From NCBI RefSeq assembly GCF_023006505.1, contig NZ_JALBGV010000001.1:1-64000 (forward strand): a stretch of 64,000 bases of DNA. Reading direction: 5' to 3'. Positions within the stretch are counted from its first letter, which is position 1, and each line of letters starts with the position of its first letter. The notes below the pieces were generated by a model. The model was not told where the DNA came from. It was given only the letters and a program-made list of their open reading frames with translations, and searched no databases. Both the position numbers and the translations under genes were made by a program. Source of the DNA: Neorhizobium sp. SHOUNA12A (lineage in GTDB: Bacteria; Pseudomonadota; Alphaproteobacteria; Rhizobiales; Rhizobiaceae). Shown here piece after piece: positions 41,983 to 51,953 of this stretch.

Positions 41983-42801
41983 TCAGGAATTGTCGCGGGG
42001 ATCGAGGAGGTCGCGCAGGCCGTCGCCGAGCATGTTGAGGCCGAGCACGGCCAGCGCGATGGCGAGCCCCGGCATCAGCGCCAGCCACGGCGCCTGGCCG
42101 AGGAAGGTCTGCGCATCGGCCAGCATCCGTCCCCAGGTGGGCGTCGGCGGCGGCATGCCGAGGCCGAGGAATGAGAGGCCCGCCTCGGTGAGGATCGCGA
42201 GGCCGAGCTGGATCGTCACCTGCACGATGATCTGGTTGGAGATGTTCGGCAGCACATGGACGAGCGTGATCTTGGCTTTCGGGCGGCCCATGCTGACGGC
42301 GGCGGTAACATAATCCCGCGTCCAGATCTGCAGGGCAGCGCCGAGCGCGAGCCGCGCAAAGACCGGCACCATGAACACACCGATGGCGATGATCGCCGTG
42401 AACCGGCCCGATCCTATGAAAGCGCCGAGCATCATCGCCGAGAGGATCGGCGGAACGGCGAAGACGATGTCGCAGCCGCGCATCACGACGAGCTCCAGCC
42501 AACCGCGCCGCATGGCGACGACGACGCCGATGGCCGTGCCGACGCTTGCGCCGAGAAGCACTGCAAGAATGGAGGTCGACAGCGAGTTCCAGGCACCGAC
42601 CATCAGCATCGATGCAACGTCGCGGCCGAACTGGTCGGTGCCGAGAAGACCGAAATCGAGCGGTGCCTTGAGTTTGTGGACGATGTTCATCTTGGTGGGC
42701 AGAAACGGCGTCCAGACGAGCGACAGCAGCGCTATGGCAAACAGCGCGAGCGTGATGACGAGCCCGATGAGGAAGACGGGGCGGCGAAGCAGTTTCCTCA
42801 T
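41983..42801 (-). CDS. Peptide-type ABC permease, DppC type
   Basis: A 272-residue permease with a DppC-like opening (RRPVFLIGLVITLALFAIAL) and contact loop SMGRPKAKITLVHVLPNISN. It overlaps the upstream permease gene by 4 bases (ATGA). No ATPase gene lies in this half of the cluster; the pair at 46653-48244 may serve it. Confidence 0.92.
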   Translation of the reverse strand: MRKLLRRPVFLIGLVITLALFAIALLSLVWTPFLPTKMNIVHKLKAPLDFGLLGTDQFGRDVASMLMVGAWNSLSTSILAVLLGASVGTAIGVVVAMRRGWLELVVMRGCDIVFAVPPILSAMMLGAFIGSGRFTAIIAIGVFMVPVFARLALGAALQIWTRDYVTAAVSMGRPKAKITLVHVLPNISNQIIVQVTIQLGLAILTEAGLSFLGLGMPPPTPTWGRMLADAQTFLGQAPWLALMPGLAIALAVLGLNMLGDGLRDLLDPRDNS

Positions 42802-43748
42802 TGAGCACCGGCCCTGAGGCGTGGATCGACGACCAAGTAGGCGAGATCGACCAGGAAATTCATCAGGATCACCAGGGCCGAGAAGAACAGCACGACATCC
42901 TGCATAACGATGATGTCGCGCTGGGAGAGCGCCTGATAGGCAAGCCGCCCGAGGCCCGGCAGGTTGAAGACGTTTTCGACCAGAACCGCACCGGCGATCA
43001 GGAAGGTGAATTGCAGGCCGAGCATGGTGAACACCGGCACCAATGCGTTCGGGACTGCGTGCCGCCAGATGGCGGTGCCCTCGCTCAGGCCCTTGGCACG
43101 GGCGGTGCGCACGAAATCCTCGTTCATCACCTCCAGAACCGCGGCCCGCGCCACGCGGGTCAGCACGCCGGCCTGCGGCAAGGCAAGCGCCACGGCCGGC
43201 AGGAGGAGCGCCTTGAGGCCGGCAAGCAGCCCGGCATCCCAGCCAGGAAACCCGCCCGCCGGCATCCAGCCGAGCATGGTGGAGAACAGGATGATCAGCA
43301 GCAGCCCGACCCAGAAGGCCGGCACCGCAATGCTGATATAGGAGAACAGGCCGGCGACGAAATCGAAGACCCCATTGTGCTTGCGCGCCGCCTGAACGCC
43401 GAGAGGAATGGCGATCGAGACCGAGAGCACGATTGCGATCAGCGCCAGCGGCAAAGTGACGATGAGCCGCTCGCCAATCAGCCCCGCGACCGGCACGCCA
43501 TAGGTATAGGACTGCCCGAGATCGCCCCGGAAGGCCCCGGCGAGCCAGGCGAGGTAACGAACGGGGAGCGGCTGGTCGAGACCCAACTGCTTCTGCAGCG
43601 CCGCGAGGGTTTCCGGGCTCGCCGAGGTGCCGAGCATGATCGCCGCCGGATCGCCGGGCAGCAGGTCCATGACGGTGAAGATCAGCAGCGAGACGATGAG
43701 CAGCGTCACGGCAAGGCTCAAGGTTCGGCGGATGAGAATGGAGATCAT
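42798..43748 (-). CDS. Peptide-type ABC permease, DppB type
   Basis: A 316-residue permease with the DppB opening (ISILIRRTLSLAVTLLIVSL) and the contact loop RTARAKGLSEGTAIWRHAVP. It ends with the typical VDPRLR. It is separated from its binding protein gene by 220 bases that contain mosaic repeats, so transcription between them may be weakened. Confidence 0.92.
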   Translation of the reverse strand: MISILIRRTLSLAVTLLIVSLLIFTVMDLLPGDPAAIMLGTSASPETLAALQKQLGLDQPLPVRYLAWLAGAFRGDLGQSYTYGVPVAGLIGERLIVTLPLALIAIVLSVSIAIPLGVQAARKHNGVFDFVAGLFSYISIAVPAFWVGLLLIILFSTMLGWMPAGGFPGWDAGLLAGLKALLLPAVALALPQAGVLTRVARAAVLEVMNEDFVRTARAKGLSEGTAIWRHAVPNALVPVFTMLGLQFTFLIAGAVLVENVFNLPGLGRLAYQALSQRDIIVMQDVVLFFSALVILMNFLVDLAYLVVDPRLRAGAQ

Positions 43749-43784
43749 GGGGAAATCTCCATGCCGGTGCCGCAGGCTCCCGCT

Positions 43785-43926
43785 GATCTCCCCCCTTGAG
43801 GGGGAGATGTCACCAAAGGTGACAGAGGGGGGTGGCGACGGTGCGGCAAACCCAATGGCTCAAGAATATGCCAGGAGGTCACCCCCCTCTGTCCTGCCGG
43901 GCATCTCCCCCTCAAGGGGGGAGATC
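43785..43926. repeat. Second inverted pair of mosaic repeat units
   Basis: GATCTCCCCCCTTGAGGGG-type units lie at 43785-43839 and, inverted, at 43881-43926, with about 40 bases between. The right unit carries the same module as 5584-5628 (CTGCCGGGCATCTCC). In the left unit that module is replaced by another small palindrome, GTCACCAAAGGTGAC, so the element is assembled from exchangeable parts. The rest of 43749-43968 shows nothing recognisable. Confidence 0.85.
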
Positions 43927-43968
43927 GGTATGCCGCGCGCACCCTACTCCAATTCATCGCGTGAAACT

Positions 43969-45498
43969 TCACTCTACCCAATGAACATCCGTCAGGACGT
44001 TCGAAGGGATGGGTTCGTTTTCCCACAGGCCCTTCACCTTGCCGTCCCAGACACCGAGCTTCGGCATGACGAACAGGAAGAGCGCCGGCACGTCGTTGGC
44101 GAGAATGGTCTGTGCCTCGCCGTAGAGCTTTTCCTGTCCGGCGGCGTCGGAGGTCATCTCGACCTTTTTCAGGACCTCGTTGAAGGCCGGGTTCTTATAG
44201 TTGAAGTAGTAGGGATCGCGGGAATAGATGTCGATGTCCATCGGCTCCGCATGGGCGACGATGGTCATGTCGTAATCGGCGGCCTTCAGCACGTCGGCTA
44301 CCCATTTTGCCGGGAATTCGGTGGTCTCGATATTCATCGTCACCCCGATTTCCGCAAACATCGCCTGCAGCACCTGCGAGGTGCGCTGCGCATAGGCCAT
44401 CTGCGGCGCCTTGATGGTGAAGGTGAAGCCGTTCGGGAAGCCTGCCTCGGCAAGCAGCGCCTTCGCCTTGGCCGTATCATAGGGATAGACGCCGGTCAGG
44501 TCCTGGTAGCCGCGGTCGTTCGGCGTGTAATGGCTGCCGATCGGCGTGCCGAAACCGGACCAGGCGCCCTCGACGACGGTGGCGCGGTCGACCGCCATCA
44601 TCAGAGCCTGGCGCACCTTTTTGTCGCTGAACGGCTTGCGGGTGTTGTTCATGCCGGCGACGACCTTGAGCTCGGTATTGCCGATCACGGTCGTCAGCCG
44701 CTTGTCGCCCTCGAAGGACTTGATCAGTTCGGGCGCACCGAATTCCGGGAAGGCGTCGACGTCGCCGGCCTTCAGCGCCGCGGCCTGGGCTTGCGGATCG
44801 CTGATGAAACGGAAGGCCGCTGTATCGAGCTTCAGGGAGACGGCCTTGTTCCAGTAGTCGGCATTCCTGGCGAGATCGACCTTGGAGCCTTTCGACCAGC
44901 TGACGAACTTGAACGGGCCGGTGCCGATCGGGGTCGTCTTGTTGTCGGCGGCCGATTTCGGTTCGACGATCGTCGAGGACGGCCAGCCGAGCCAGTAAAG
45001 CAGGCTGCCAGCCGGCTGCTTGAGCTTCAGCACCAGCGTCGCCGCATCCGGTGTTTCGACCGTGTCGATCGAGGCGAAATAGCGCTTCTGGGGATTGACC
45101 GAGTCTGCGCCGCGAGCGCGATCGATGGAGAACTTGGCAACCGAACTGTCGAATGCAACGCCGTTATGGAACTTGACGCCCTGGCGGAGTTTGAACGTAT
45201 AGGTCAAGCCATCCGGCGAGATCTGCCAGCTTTCGGCAAGCTGCGGCTTGATCTTGCCGTCCTTGTCGATGGTCGTCAGGCCTTCAAAAATGTTCTGCCA
45301 GGTCACCTGGCCGATCGCGACGGGTGCTGCGACCGTCGGGTCGAGCCCGGCCGGCTCGATCGCCATGCCGACTGTGATCGCGGTCTTTGCCGCCGCCTCG
45401 GCGCCTGTCTGGTCCAAAAGCAGGCCCGCGCTCATCGCAAGGCCAAAAGCTGCACTCTTCAATATGGTCGCAGAGCCCAGAAACGTCATCCTGCCCAT
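43969..45498 (-). CDS. Peptide-type ABC substrate-binding protein
   Basis: A 509-residue SBP_bac_5 protein with a signal peptide of about 37 residues (KSAAFGLAMSAGLLLDQTGA, cut near AEA). The family signature region reads YTFKLRQGVKFHNGVAFDSS. It belongs with the permeases at 41983-43748 and the amidase. A second ATG at 45489 is an alternative start. Ligand unknown; peptide, amide or glutathione-like compounds are all bound by this family. Confidence 0.92.
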   Translation of the reverse strand: MGRMTFLGSATILKSAAFGLAMSAGLLLDQTGAEAAAKTAITVGMAIEPAGLDPTVAAPVAIGQVTWQNIFEGLTTIDKDGKIKPQLAESWQISPDGLTYTFKLRQGVKFHNGVAFDSSVAKFSIDRARGADSVNPQKRYFASIDTVETPDAATLVLKLKQPAGSLLYWLGWPSSTIVEPKSAADNKTTPIGTGPFKFVSWSKGSKVDLARNADYWNKAVSLKLDTAAFRFISDPQAQAAALKAGDVDAFPEFGAPELIKSFEGDKRLTTVIGNTELKVVAGMNNTRKPFSDKKVRQALMMAVDRATVVEGAWSGFGTPIGSHYTPNDRGYQDLTGVYPYDTAKAKALLAEAGFPNGFTFTIKAPQMAYAQRTSQVLQAMFAEIGVTMNIETTEFPAKWVADVLKAADYDMTIVAHAEPMDIDIYSRDPYYFNYKNPAFNEVLKKVEMTSDAAGQEKLYGEAQTILANDVPALFLFVMPKLGVWDGKVKGLWENEPIPSNVLTDVHWVE

Positions 45499-45609
45499 CC
45501 GTCATCCCCTTTTTGGAACGAGACCCGCCTGATCGGCACCTGCGGGATCGTCGATTGCCCAAAGTGTGTCATTTCGCAGGTGCACACACAATGCAGAATT
45601 TTGTGTTCT

Positions 45610-45634
45610 CTGTGTAGCCGAAAACGCTACACAG
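45610..45634. other. Inverted repeat between LysR gene and binding protein gene
   Basis: CTGTGTAGC and GCTACACAG pair perfectly (9 bp) around CGAAAAC, 8 bases after the LysR stop and about 110 bases before the binding protein start. Without a T-run it could be a weak terminator or the operator of the LysR protein. Confidence 0.5.
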
Positions 45635-45641
45635 GGCGCAA

Positions 45642-46571
45642 TTAGGCGCTTGCCCTTTTAGGTGCCGATTTGCGCGCATCGGCGCCGCGCATGAAGCGCT
45701 CGATGAAATCGACGAGCTTGCTCGCCGCGAACGACAGCTGGCGGTCCGGCGCGACGCAGAGATCGATCGGCGTGCGTACCGCCTTGCCGGCAGCGATCGG
45801 CACCGCCGCAAGCTGGCCGGCATCGATTTCACGCTGCACCGCAAGGGCCGGCAGCAGCGTGACCGCCGCGCGGCGCAACACCAGTTCCTTCAGCATCTCC
45901 AGTGAACCGGTGACGAAGACCGGATCGAGCTCCAGCCCGTCCTTGGCGAACAGTTCCTCAAAGGCCTGTCGCGCGCCGAAATTCTTGTCGGGAAGAGCGA
46001 GCGGCATGTGGACAAGATCGCGCAATGTCAGTTCCCTGGCACCGGCGGACGGATGGTCGGCGGCCATGATGACGTCATAGGTGATCTCGGAGCGCAGTCG
46101 CACCTTCACCCCGGATATCTTTGGTGCAAACAGCGTCACGACCAGATCTGCCTCGGCGGCGGCGAGCGCCTCGACCGCCTCGCGAGCGCTGGTGATCGCC
46201 ACCTCGAACCGCAGCTTCGGATAACGCAGGCTGAATTCCGCAAGCACCGGCGCGATCAGGTTGGCGACCGTCGCGCCGTTCGCATAGATCACCACCTTAC
46301 CGCGCTGCAGGCCCTGCAGGTCGTCGATCAGCTGGTGGACATGTTCGAGTTCGCGCAGCGTCCGCCCTGCCCGCGCCGCCAGCAGCTCGCCGGCCGCCGT
46401 CAGCTTGATACCGCGATTGCTGCGCTCGACGAGCGGCGTGCCGAAATAGTGTTCGAGGTTCTCGATCTGGCGCGAGACGGCGGTCGCAGCGACGTTGAGA
46501 TTCTCGGCCGCCGCCCGCATCGAATTGGTGCGGACCAGTTCGTCGAAATACATAAGCGCCCGAAGCTGCAT
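45642..46571 (-). CDS. LysR family transcriptional regulator
   Basis: A 309-residue LysR protein: HTH in residues 1-60 (NSMRAAAENLNVAATAVSRQ), then the periplasmic-binding-like effector domain (VVIYANGATVANLIAPVLAE). It stands in the same direction between two transporter sets, 82 bases after the ATPase gene and 144 bases before the next binding protein gene, an unusual place for a LysR gene, which is more often divergent. It probably controls the downstream amidase set, the upstream set, or both. Confidence 0.92.
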   Translation of the reverse strand: MQLRALMYFDELVRTNSMRAAAENLNVAATAVSRQIENLEHYFGTPLVERSNRGIKLTAAGELLAARAGRTLRELEHVHQLIDDLQGLQRGKVVIYANGATVANLIAPVLAEFSLRYPKLRFEVAITSAREAVEALAAAEADLVVTLFAPKISGVKVRLRSEITYDVIMAADHPSAGARELTLRDLVHMPLALPDKNFGARQAFEELFAKDGLELDPVFVTGSLEMLKELVLRRAAVTLLPALAVQREIDAGQLAAVPIAAGKAVRTPIDLCVAPDRQLSFAASKLVDFIERFMRGADARKSAPKRASA

Positions 46572-46652
46572 GCGATCCTGCCGACTGAAACATGTCGCCC
46601 GAAAGCGGGGAGCGGTTCCGGGATAGTGACATAGATAAAATCGAGACGCTCG

Positions 46653-47402
46653 TCAGCCGCGGCGAAAACCTTCGCTGGCGACGAGCAGCTGGCGGGTATA
46701 ATCGGCTGAAAACTCGCGGTTTTCCAGCGCTTTCCGCGGCACCGTCTCGACAACCTTGCCGTTTTTCATCACCGCCAGCCGCTCGCACATATGGCTGATG
46801 ACGCCGAGATCGTGGCTGACCATCACGAATGTGAGGTTGCGGTCGCGGCGCGCCTGTTCGAGCAGATTGAGGATTTCCGCCTGGATCGAGGCATCCAGCG
46901 CCGAGGTCGGCTCATCGAGCAGCAGGATCTTCGGCTCCAGGATCAGCGCCCGGGCGATCGCGATGCGCTGCCGCTGGCCGCCGGAAAGCTGATGCGAATA
47001 ACGGAACCGGAAGCCCGACCCGAGACCCACCTCGTCCAGCGCCCGGTTGATGCGCGTCTCGATATCGGTGAAACCGTGGATGACCAGCGGTTCCAGCAGC
47101 AGCCGGTCGACCGTCTGGCGCGGATGCAGCGAGCCATAAGGGTCCTGGAACACCATCTGGACGGTGCGGTAGAACTCCTTGTCGCGCTTGCGTCCGGAAT
47201 AGGGGCGGCCGTTGACGCTGAGCGTGCCTTGGTCGAACGACGCGAGGCCGGAGACAGCACGCAAAAGCGTCGACTTGCCGGAACCGGATTCGCCGACGAT
47301 GCCGAAGGATTCGCCGGTGCCGATATCGAAGTTCACATGATCGAGTGCCGCAAACTCATCGTATGTGACGACCATGTCGCGGATGGAAAGAGCCGATGTC
47401 AT
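46653..47402 (-). CDS. Peptide-type ABC ATPase, DppF type
   Basis: A 249-residue ATPase with Walker [13 protein letters not shown], signature LSGGQRQRI and Walker B ILLLDEPTSALD. Dpp/Opp-type ATPases usually have a longer C-terminus with an iron-sulfur or substrate-motif region; this one stops soon after YTRQLLVASEG, so it is short. ATG 47402 overlaps the stop of the DppD-type gene (ATGA). Confidence 0.92.
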   Translation of the reverse strand: MTSALSIRDMVVTYDEFAALDHVNFDIGTGESFGIVGESGSGKSTLLRAVSGLASFDQGTLSVNGRPYSGRKRDKEFYRTVQMVFQDPYGSLHPRQTVDRLLLEPLVIHGFTDIETRINRALDEVGLGSGFRFRYSHQLSGGQRQRIAIARALILEPKILLLDEPTSALDASIQAEILNLLEQARRDRNLTFVMVSHDLGVISHMCERLAVMKNGKVVETVPRKALENREFSADYTRQLLVASEGFRRG

Positions 47403-48244
47403 AACGCCCACTCCGGCTTGCGGTCGAGGACGGGCAGCGGATGCCGGTCGGAACCGATGGTCGGCAGGCAGTTCAAGAGCCCGCGCGTATAGGGATGCTG
47501 CGCATCGGCGAGATTGGCGGCCGGCAGTTCCTCGACGATCCGGCCGGCATACATGACGATGACGCGGTCGCAGAAGGAAGAGACGAGCCTGAGATCGTGG
47601 GAGATGAAGATCAGCCCCATGCCGCGATCGGCCACCAGCTTGTCGAGGATATCCAGCACTTCGAGCTGCACGGTGACGTCGAGCGCCGATGTCGGCTCGT
47701 CGGCGATCAGCAGTTCCGGACCGCAGACCAGCATCATGGCAATCATCGCCCGCTGCCCCATGCCGCCGGAAACCTCGTGCGGATAAAGCGAAAAGACCCG
47801 CTTTGGATCGCTTATCTGCACCGCCTCCAGCATGGCGAGCGCCCGCGCCTTGGCCGCCGAGTTCGAGATCTTTTCATGCGTCTTCAGCGTCTCGACGATC
47901 TGCCGGCCGATGGTCATTACCGGGTTCAGCGAATATTTCGGATCCTGCAGGATCATCGCCACTTTCTTGCCGCGCAGGTCGCGCCGCTCGCGGGCGGGCA
48001 TGGTCAGGAGATCCCGGTCGCCGAAAGCCAGCTTTCGTGCGCTGATCCTGGCGTGACCGGGGGTCAGGCCCATGATCGCGCGCCCGGTCTGCGACTTGCC
48101 GGAGCCGGATTCGCCGACGATGCCGAGCCGTTCGCGGCCGAGCGCGAAGGAGACGCCCCGCACCGCCTGCACGTCGCCGGTACGGGTCGGGAAGGTGACA
48201 CGCAGATCCTCGACCGTCAGGAGCGGCTTGACTGACACCGTCAT
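47399..48244 (-). CDS. Peptide-type ABC ATPase, DppD type
   Basis: A 281-residue ATPase with Walker [14 protein letters not shown], signature VSGGMGQRAM (the usual arginine after GGM replaced by glycine), Walker [13 protein letters not shown] and the QHPYTRGLL end motif. ATG 48244 overlaps the upstream permease stop (ATGA), which fixes the start; the long upstream open frame is antisense noise. Only two ATPase genes serve the two transporter sets of this cluster. Confidence 0.93.
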   Translation of the reverse strand: MTVSVKPLLTVEDLRVTFPTRTGDVQAVRGVSFALGRERLGIVGESGSGKSQTGRAIMGLTPGHARISARKLAFGDRDLLTMPARERRDLRGKKVAMILQDPKYSLNPVMTIGRQIVETLKTHEKISNSAAKARALAMLEAVQISDPKRVFSLYPHEVSGGMGQRAMIAMMLVCGPELLIADEPTSALDVTVQLEVLDILDKLVADRGMGLIFISHDLRLVSSFCDRVIVMYAGRIVEELPAANLADAQHPYTRGLLNCLPTIGSDRHPLPVLDRKPEWAL

Positions 48245-49185
48245 TGGCCTGCCTCCTTCGGATCGAGCGCATCGCGCAGGCCGTCGCCGAGCAGGTTGAA
48301 GCCGAGGCTGACGATCAGGATAGCAAAACCCGGCATGGCGGCGACCCACCATTGATCGAGGATGAAGCGGCGGCCGGAGGCAATCATCGCGCCCCATTCG
48401 GGCAGCGGCGGCTGGGCGCCGAGACCGAGGAAGCCGAGGCCCGCGGCGGTGAGGATAATGCCGGCCATGTCGAGCGTGACGCGCACGATCAGCGATGAGA
48501 CGCAGAGCGGCATGACGTGGCGCAGTACGATGCGGAAGGGCGAAGCGCCCATCAGCTTCACCGCCGAGATGAATTCCGAATTGCGGAAGGTCATCGTTTC
48601 TGCCCGTGCGATGCGGGCATAGGGCGGCCAGGAGGTGACGGCGATCGCGAGAATGGCGTTCTCGATGCCTGGACCGAGGGCCGCTACCAGCGCCAGCGCC
48701 AGCACGAGTTTCGGGAAGGCGAGGAAGATATCGGTGATCCGCATCAGCACCGCATCAACCCAGCCGCCGGCATAACCGGAGACCGTACCGACGATCAGCC
48801 CGATCGGGGCTGCGATGATCGCCACCAGCACGACGACCAGCAGCGTCAGCCGCGACCCGTAGATGAGGCGCGAGAGGATATCGCGGCCCTGGTCGTCGGT
48901 GCCGAGCAGATAACCCGCCGAACCGAGCGGCAAGAGGCGGGAATTGCGCAGGTCGCCTTGCACCGGGTTATGCGGCGCCAGGACGTCGGCGAACGCAGCC
49001 ACCACCAGCAGCAGCACGATGATGGCGAGGCCTAGCAGCGCAAGCCGGTTCTCGGCGAACCGGCGCCAGATCACATAAGCGCGACCGAGTTGGGCTTGGC
49101 GGCGCGAGGCGGGCCGATCGGACAGCAGCCACTCGCGGCTATAGGGCTTCGGTGTCTCGTCCAGGGCTATTGAGGGCCGGCTCAT
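48241..49185 (-). CDS. Peptide-type ABC permease, DppC type
   Basis: A 314-residue permease. After a soluble start of about 45 residues come the first helix (LALLGLAIIVLLLVVAAFAD) and the contact loop VKLMGASPFRIVLRHVMPLC. Both ends overlap neighbours by 4 bases, showing tight operon packing. Confidence 0.93.
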   Translation of the reverse strand: MSRPSIALDETPKPYSREWLLSDRPASRRQAQLGRAYVIWRRFAENRLALLGLAIIVLLLVVAAFADVLAPHNPVQGDLRNSRLLPLGSAGYLLGTDDQGRDILSRLIYGSRLTLLVVVLVAIIAAPIGLIVGTVSGYAGGWVDAVLMRITDIFLAFPKLVLALALVAALGPGIENAILAIAVTSWPPYARIARAETMTFRNSEFISAVKLMGASPFRIVLRHVMPLCVSSLIVRVTLDMAGIILTAAGLGFLGLGAQPPLPEWGAMIASGRRFILDQWWVAAMPGFAILIVSLGFNLLGDGLRDALDPKEAGQ

Positions 49186-50249
49186 CGGTTTCGTGTCCTG
49201 GGATCAAGCGTCCGATACAGAAGATCGGAGAAGAGATTGATGCTGACGAAAACGACGCCGATGGCGATCGTTCCGCCGAGCACGGCATTCATATCGGCAT
49301 TCTGCAGCGAATTGGTGATGTAGAGGCCGAGCCCGGGCCAGGAGAAGATCGTTTCCGTCAGCACTGAACCCTCGAGCAGACCCGCATAGGACAGCGCGAT
49401 GACCGTCACCAGCGGCACTGCCGCATTGCGCAATGCGTGGAACCAGATGATCCGCGTCTCCGACAGCCCTTTGGCCCGCCCCGCGACCACATATTCCTGC
49501 GCCAGTTCGTTCAGCATGAAGGAACGGGTCATGCGGCTGATATAGGCGAGCGAGAAATAGCCGAGCAGCGACCCCGGCAGGATGATGTGACGGAACAGGT
49601 CCCAGGCCACGTCCCACTGGCCCTGCCAGATGGCGTCCAGAAGATAGAAGCCGGTAATCGGCGTAAACGTGTATTCGTAGACGATGTCGATGCGGCCCGG
49701 ATAAGCAACCCAGTTGAGGCGCGCATAAAAGAGCACGAGCGACAGAAGGCCCAGCCAGAAGATCGGCACGGAATAACCGATCAGGCCGATCACGCGAACG
49801 ATCTGGTCGGCGATGCTGCCCCGCTTGACCGCCGCCAGCACCCCGAGCGGCACGCCGATCAGCGCTCCGATGAGCGTGCCAATCGTGGCAAGCTCGATCG
49901 TCGCCGGGAACACCCGGGCAATATCGGCCATGACAGGATTGGTCGTCAGCACGGAGATACCGAAATCACCGGTTACGGCCTGTTTGAGATAGATCCAGAA
50001 CTGCTGGTAGAGGGGCAGGTTGAGGCCCAGCTCTTCGCGCACCCTCTCTACGACATGCGCCGGCGCCCGGTCGCCCACGATAGCGAGCGCCGGATCGATC
50101 GGCACGACGCGGCCGATAAAGAAGGTGACGGCAAGCAGGCCGAGGAATGTGGTGGCCGCGGTCACGATGAACCGCAGCACTGCCATTGTGGAAGACGATG
50201 CACGGCGCCGTCTGCGCCGTGTCGCTGCTGTCGTATCGATCAAGGTCAA
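49182..50249 (-). CDS. Peptide-type ABC permease, DppB type
   Basis: A 355-residue permease with a basic start (TRRRRRRASS), first helix FIVTAATTFLGLLAVTFFIG and contact loop VAGRAKGLSETRIIWFHALR. It starts 17 bases after the binding protein gene ends. Confidence 0.93.
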   Translation of the reverse strand: MTLIDTTAATRRRRRRASSSTMAVLRFIVTAATTFLGLLAVTFFIGRVVPIDPALAIVGDRAPAHVVERVREELGLNLPLYQQFWIYLKQAVTGDFGISVLTTNPVMADIARVFPATIELATIGTLIGALIGVPLGVLAAVKRGSIADQIVRVIGLIGYSVPIFWLGLLSLVLFYARLNWVAYPGRIDIVYEYTFTPITGFYLLDAIWQGQWDVAWDLFRHIILPGSLLGYFSLAYISRMTRSFMLNELAQEYVVAGRAKGLSETRIIWFHALRNAAVPLVTVIALSYAGLLEGSVLTETIFSWPGLGLYITNSLQNADMNAVLGGTIAIGVVFVSINLFSDLLYRTLDPRTRNR

Positions 50250-50266
50250 GGAAGCGGCCTTTCAGG

Positions 50267-51910
50267 CTATTCCTTCGACACCGTATAGACGAAGTTCGTA
50301 TCGAAGCTCGGGCCAAGCTTGAAGTTCTTGAGCTTGGGCGAATAGCCGGCCACTTCCGTCTGCTGGAAGATGAGCACGAACGGGCTCTGCGCCAGAACCT
50401 TCCGCTGCAGGTCTTCGTAGATTGCGGCACGCTTGCCGGCATCCTTTTCGAGCAGCGCACCCTTGGCGGCGTCCGAGAGTTCCTTCGGAACCTCCCAGGC
50501 ATTGCGCCAGGCAAGCGTCTTGGTCTTGCCCCCGTCCGAATTGTCGGGGTTGATCGTGAAGGTCTCGGCGTTTGAGTTCGGATCGAAATAATCCGAGCCC
50601 CACTGGCCGATATAGATGTCATGCGTCCGGGCGCGGAACTTGGTCAGCGTCTGCTTACCGTCGCCAGGGATGATCTCGAGCTTGATGCCGGCTTGCGCCA
50701 GCGTCTGCTGCACGCTTTCGGCAATGCCGGTCACCGGCTGGTTATTGCGCACATCCATGCTCACAGTGAAGCCGTCCTTGAAGCCTGCCTTTGCCAGCAA
50801 CTCCTTGGCCTTGGCCACGTCCAACTTGTAGGGATTTTCGTTGAGCGCGCCGAGCTGGCCCTTGGGAAGGAACGTCTGGTGGATCTCGCCGATACCCTTG
50901 ATCAGCGTCGCACCGATTGCCTCGTAGTCGACAAGATACTTGAACGCTTCAACCACTTCCGGCTTGGCGAGGTTCTTGTTCTTCTGGTTCAGGCTGAAGT
51001 AATAGACCGTACCCTTGGGTGCCGACGTGAGCCGGATGCCGTTCTTCTTCTGAACCGCATCGAGATCGCCCGGCTCCAGGTTGCGGGCAACGTCGATATC
51101 GCCGTTTTCAAGCGCCAGGCGCTGGCCCGAGCTTTCCTTCATGTGACGGTAGATAACCCGCTTCAGCTTCGGCTTTTCGCCGTAGTAGTTGGGGTTGGCC
51201 TCCATGATGACGGCTTCGTTTGCGCGCCAGGCCATCGTCTTGTAAGGACCGGAGCCGGCATAGCCGGTCTTCATCCATTCATTGCCGAAATCCGTGTCGT
51301 ATTTATAGTCGGCATTCGGCGTTACCTTCTTGGCATGTTCCGTCACGACCTTCTTGTCGACGACGGAAGCGACCGTGGCAGTCAGCACGTTCAGCACGAA
51401 GCTCGGTGCATAGGGCTTGTCCACGGTGAATACGAAGGTCGTGTCGTCGGTGGCCTTGGCCTTGTCTGCGACATTGTCGCCCGTCAGGCCGAACTGGGTG
51501 AGCAGGAAGGCCGGCGACTTATCGAGCTTGACCGCGCGCTCGAAGGAATAGGCAACATCGGCGGCGGTGATCGGGTTGCCGGACGCGAATTTCAGGCCGG
51601 ATTTCAGCTTGAACGTATATGTGAGGCCGTCGCTGGACGTGGTCCAGCTGTCGGCCAGGTCGCCGATCACCTTGGATGTATCGGCAGGGTCCAGCATGAC
51701 GAGCTTGCTGTAGCAATTGGCCGTGATTTCGGCGGTCGACAACTCGAACGCTTCGCCCGGATCAATCGTGATGATGTCGTCGATCGCAAAGCCTTCGACA
51801 AGCGTATCGGCCGGCGTCGCGGCAAGGGCCTGCGGTGCCACCGATAGCAGCAGCCCGAGTGCCGCGCTGGTGGATAGCACTCGAAGGTTCTTGTTGAGCG
51901 AATGGATCAT
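50267..51910 (-). CDS. Peptide-type ABC substrate-binding protein
   Basis: A 547-residue SBP_bac_5 protein with a signal peptide of about 30 residues (TSAALGLLLSVAPQALAATP, cut near ALA). The family region is YTFKLKSGLKFASGNPITAA. It heads the second transporter set, followed by permeases and ATPases. The gene before it encodes an M19 dipeptidase, so dipeptides are a reasonable but unproven ligand. Confidence 0.93.
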   Translation of the reverse strand: MIHSLNKNLRVLSTSAALGLLLSVAPQALAATPADTLVEGFAIDDIITIDPGEAFELSTAEITANCYSKLVMLDPADTSKVIGDLADSWTTSSDGLTYTFKLKSGLKFASGNPITAADVAYSFERAVKLDKSPAFLLTQFGLTGDNVADKAKATDDTTFVFTVDKPYAPSFVLNVLTATVASVVDKKVVTEHAKKVTPNADYKYDTDFGNEWMKTGYAGSGPYKTMAWRANEAVIMEANPNYYGEKPKLKRVIYRHMKESSGQRLALENGDIDVARNLEPGDLDAVQKKNGIRLTSAPKGTVYYFSLNQKNKNLAKPEVVEAFKYLVDYEAIGATLIKGIGEIHQTFLPKGQLGALNENPYKLDVAKAKELLAKAGFKDGFTVSMDVRNNQPVTGIAESVQQTLAQAGIKLEIIPGDGKQTLTKFRARTHDIYIGQWGSDYFDPNSNAETFTINPDNSDGGKTKTLAWRNAWEVPKELSDAAKGALLEKDAGKRAAIYEDLQRKVLAQSPFVLIFQQTEVAGYSPKLKNFKLGPSFDTNFVYTVSKE

Positions 51911-51953
51911 GTAAGTTCCCCTGTTTTTGTTCGTTGGACCTTTGGAAAGAAGC

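Noticed and set aside
43627..45645. A 672-codon plus-strand frame across the repeats and opposite the binding protein gene
   Set aside because: It begins opposite a permease, reads the mosaic repeats (PLEGEM-type peptides) and then the antisense of a well-recognised binding protein.
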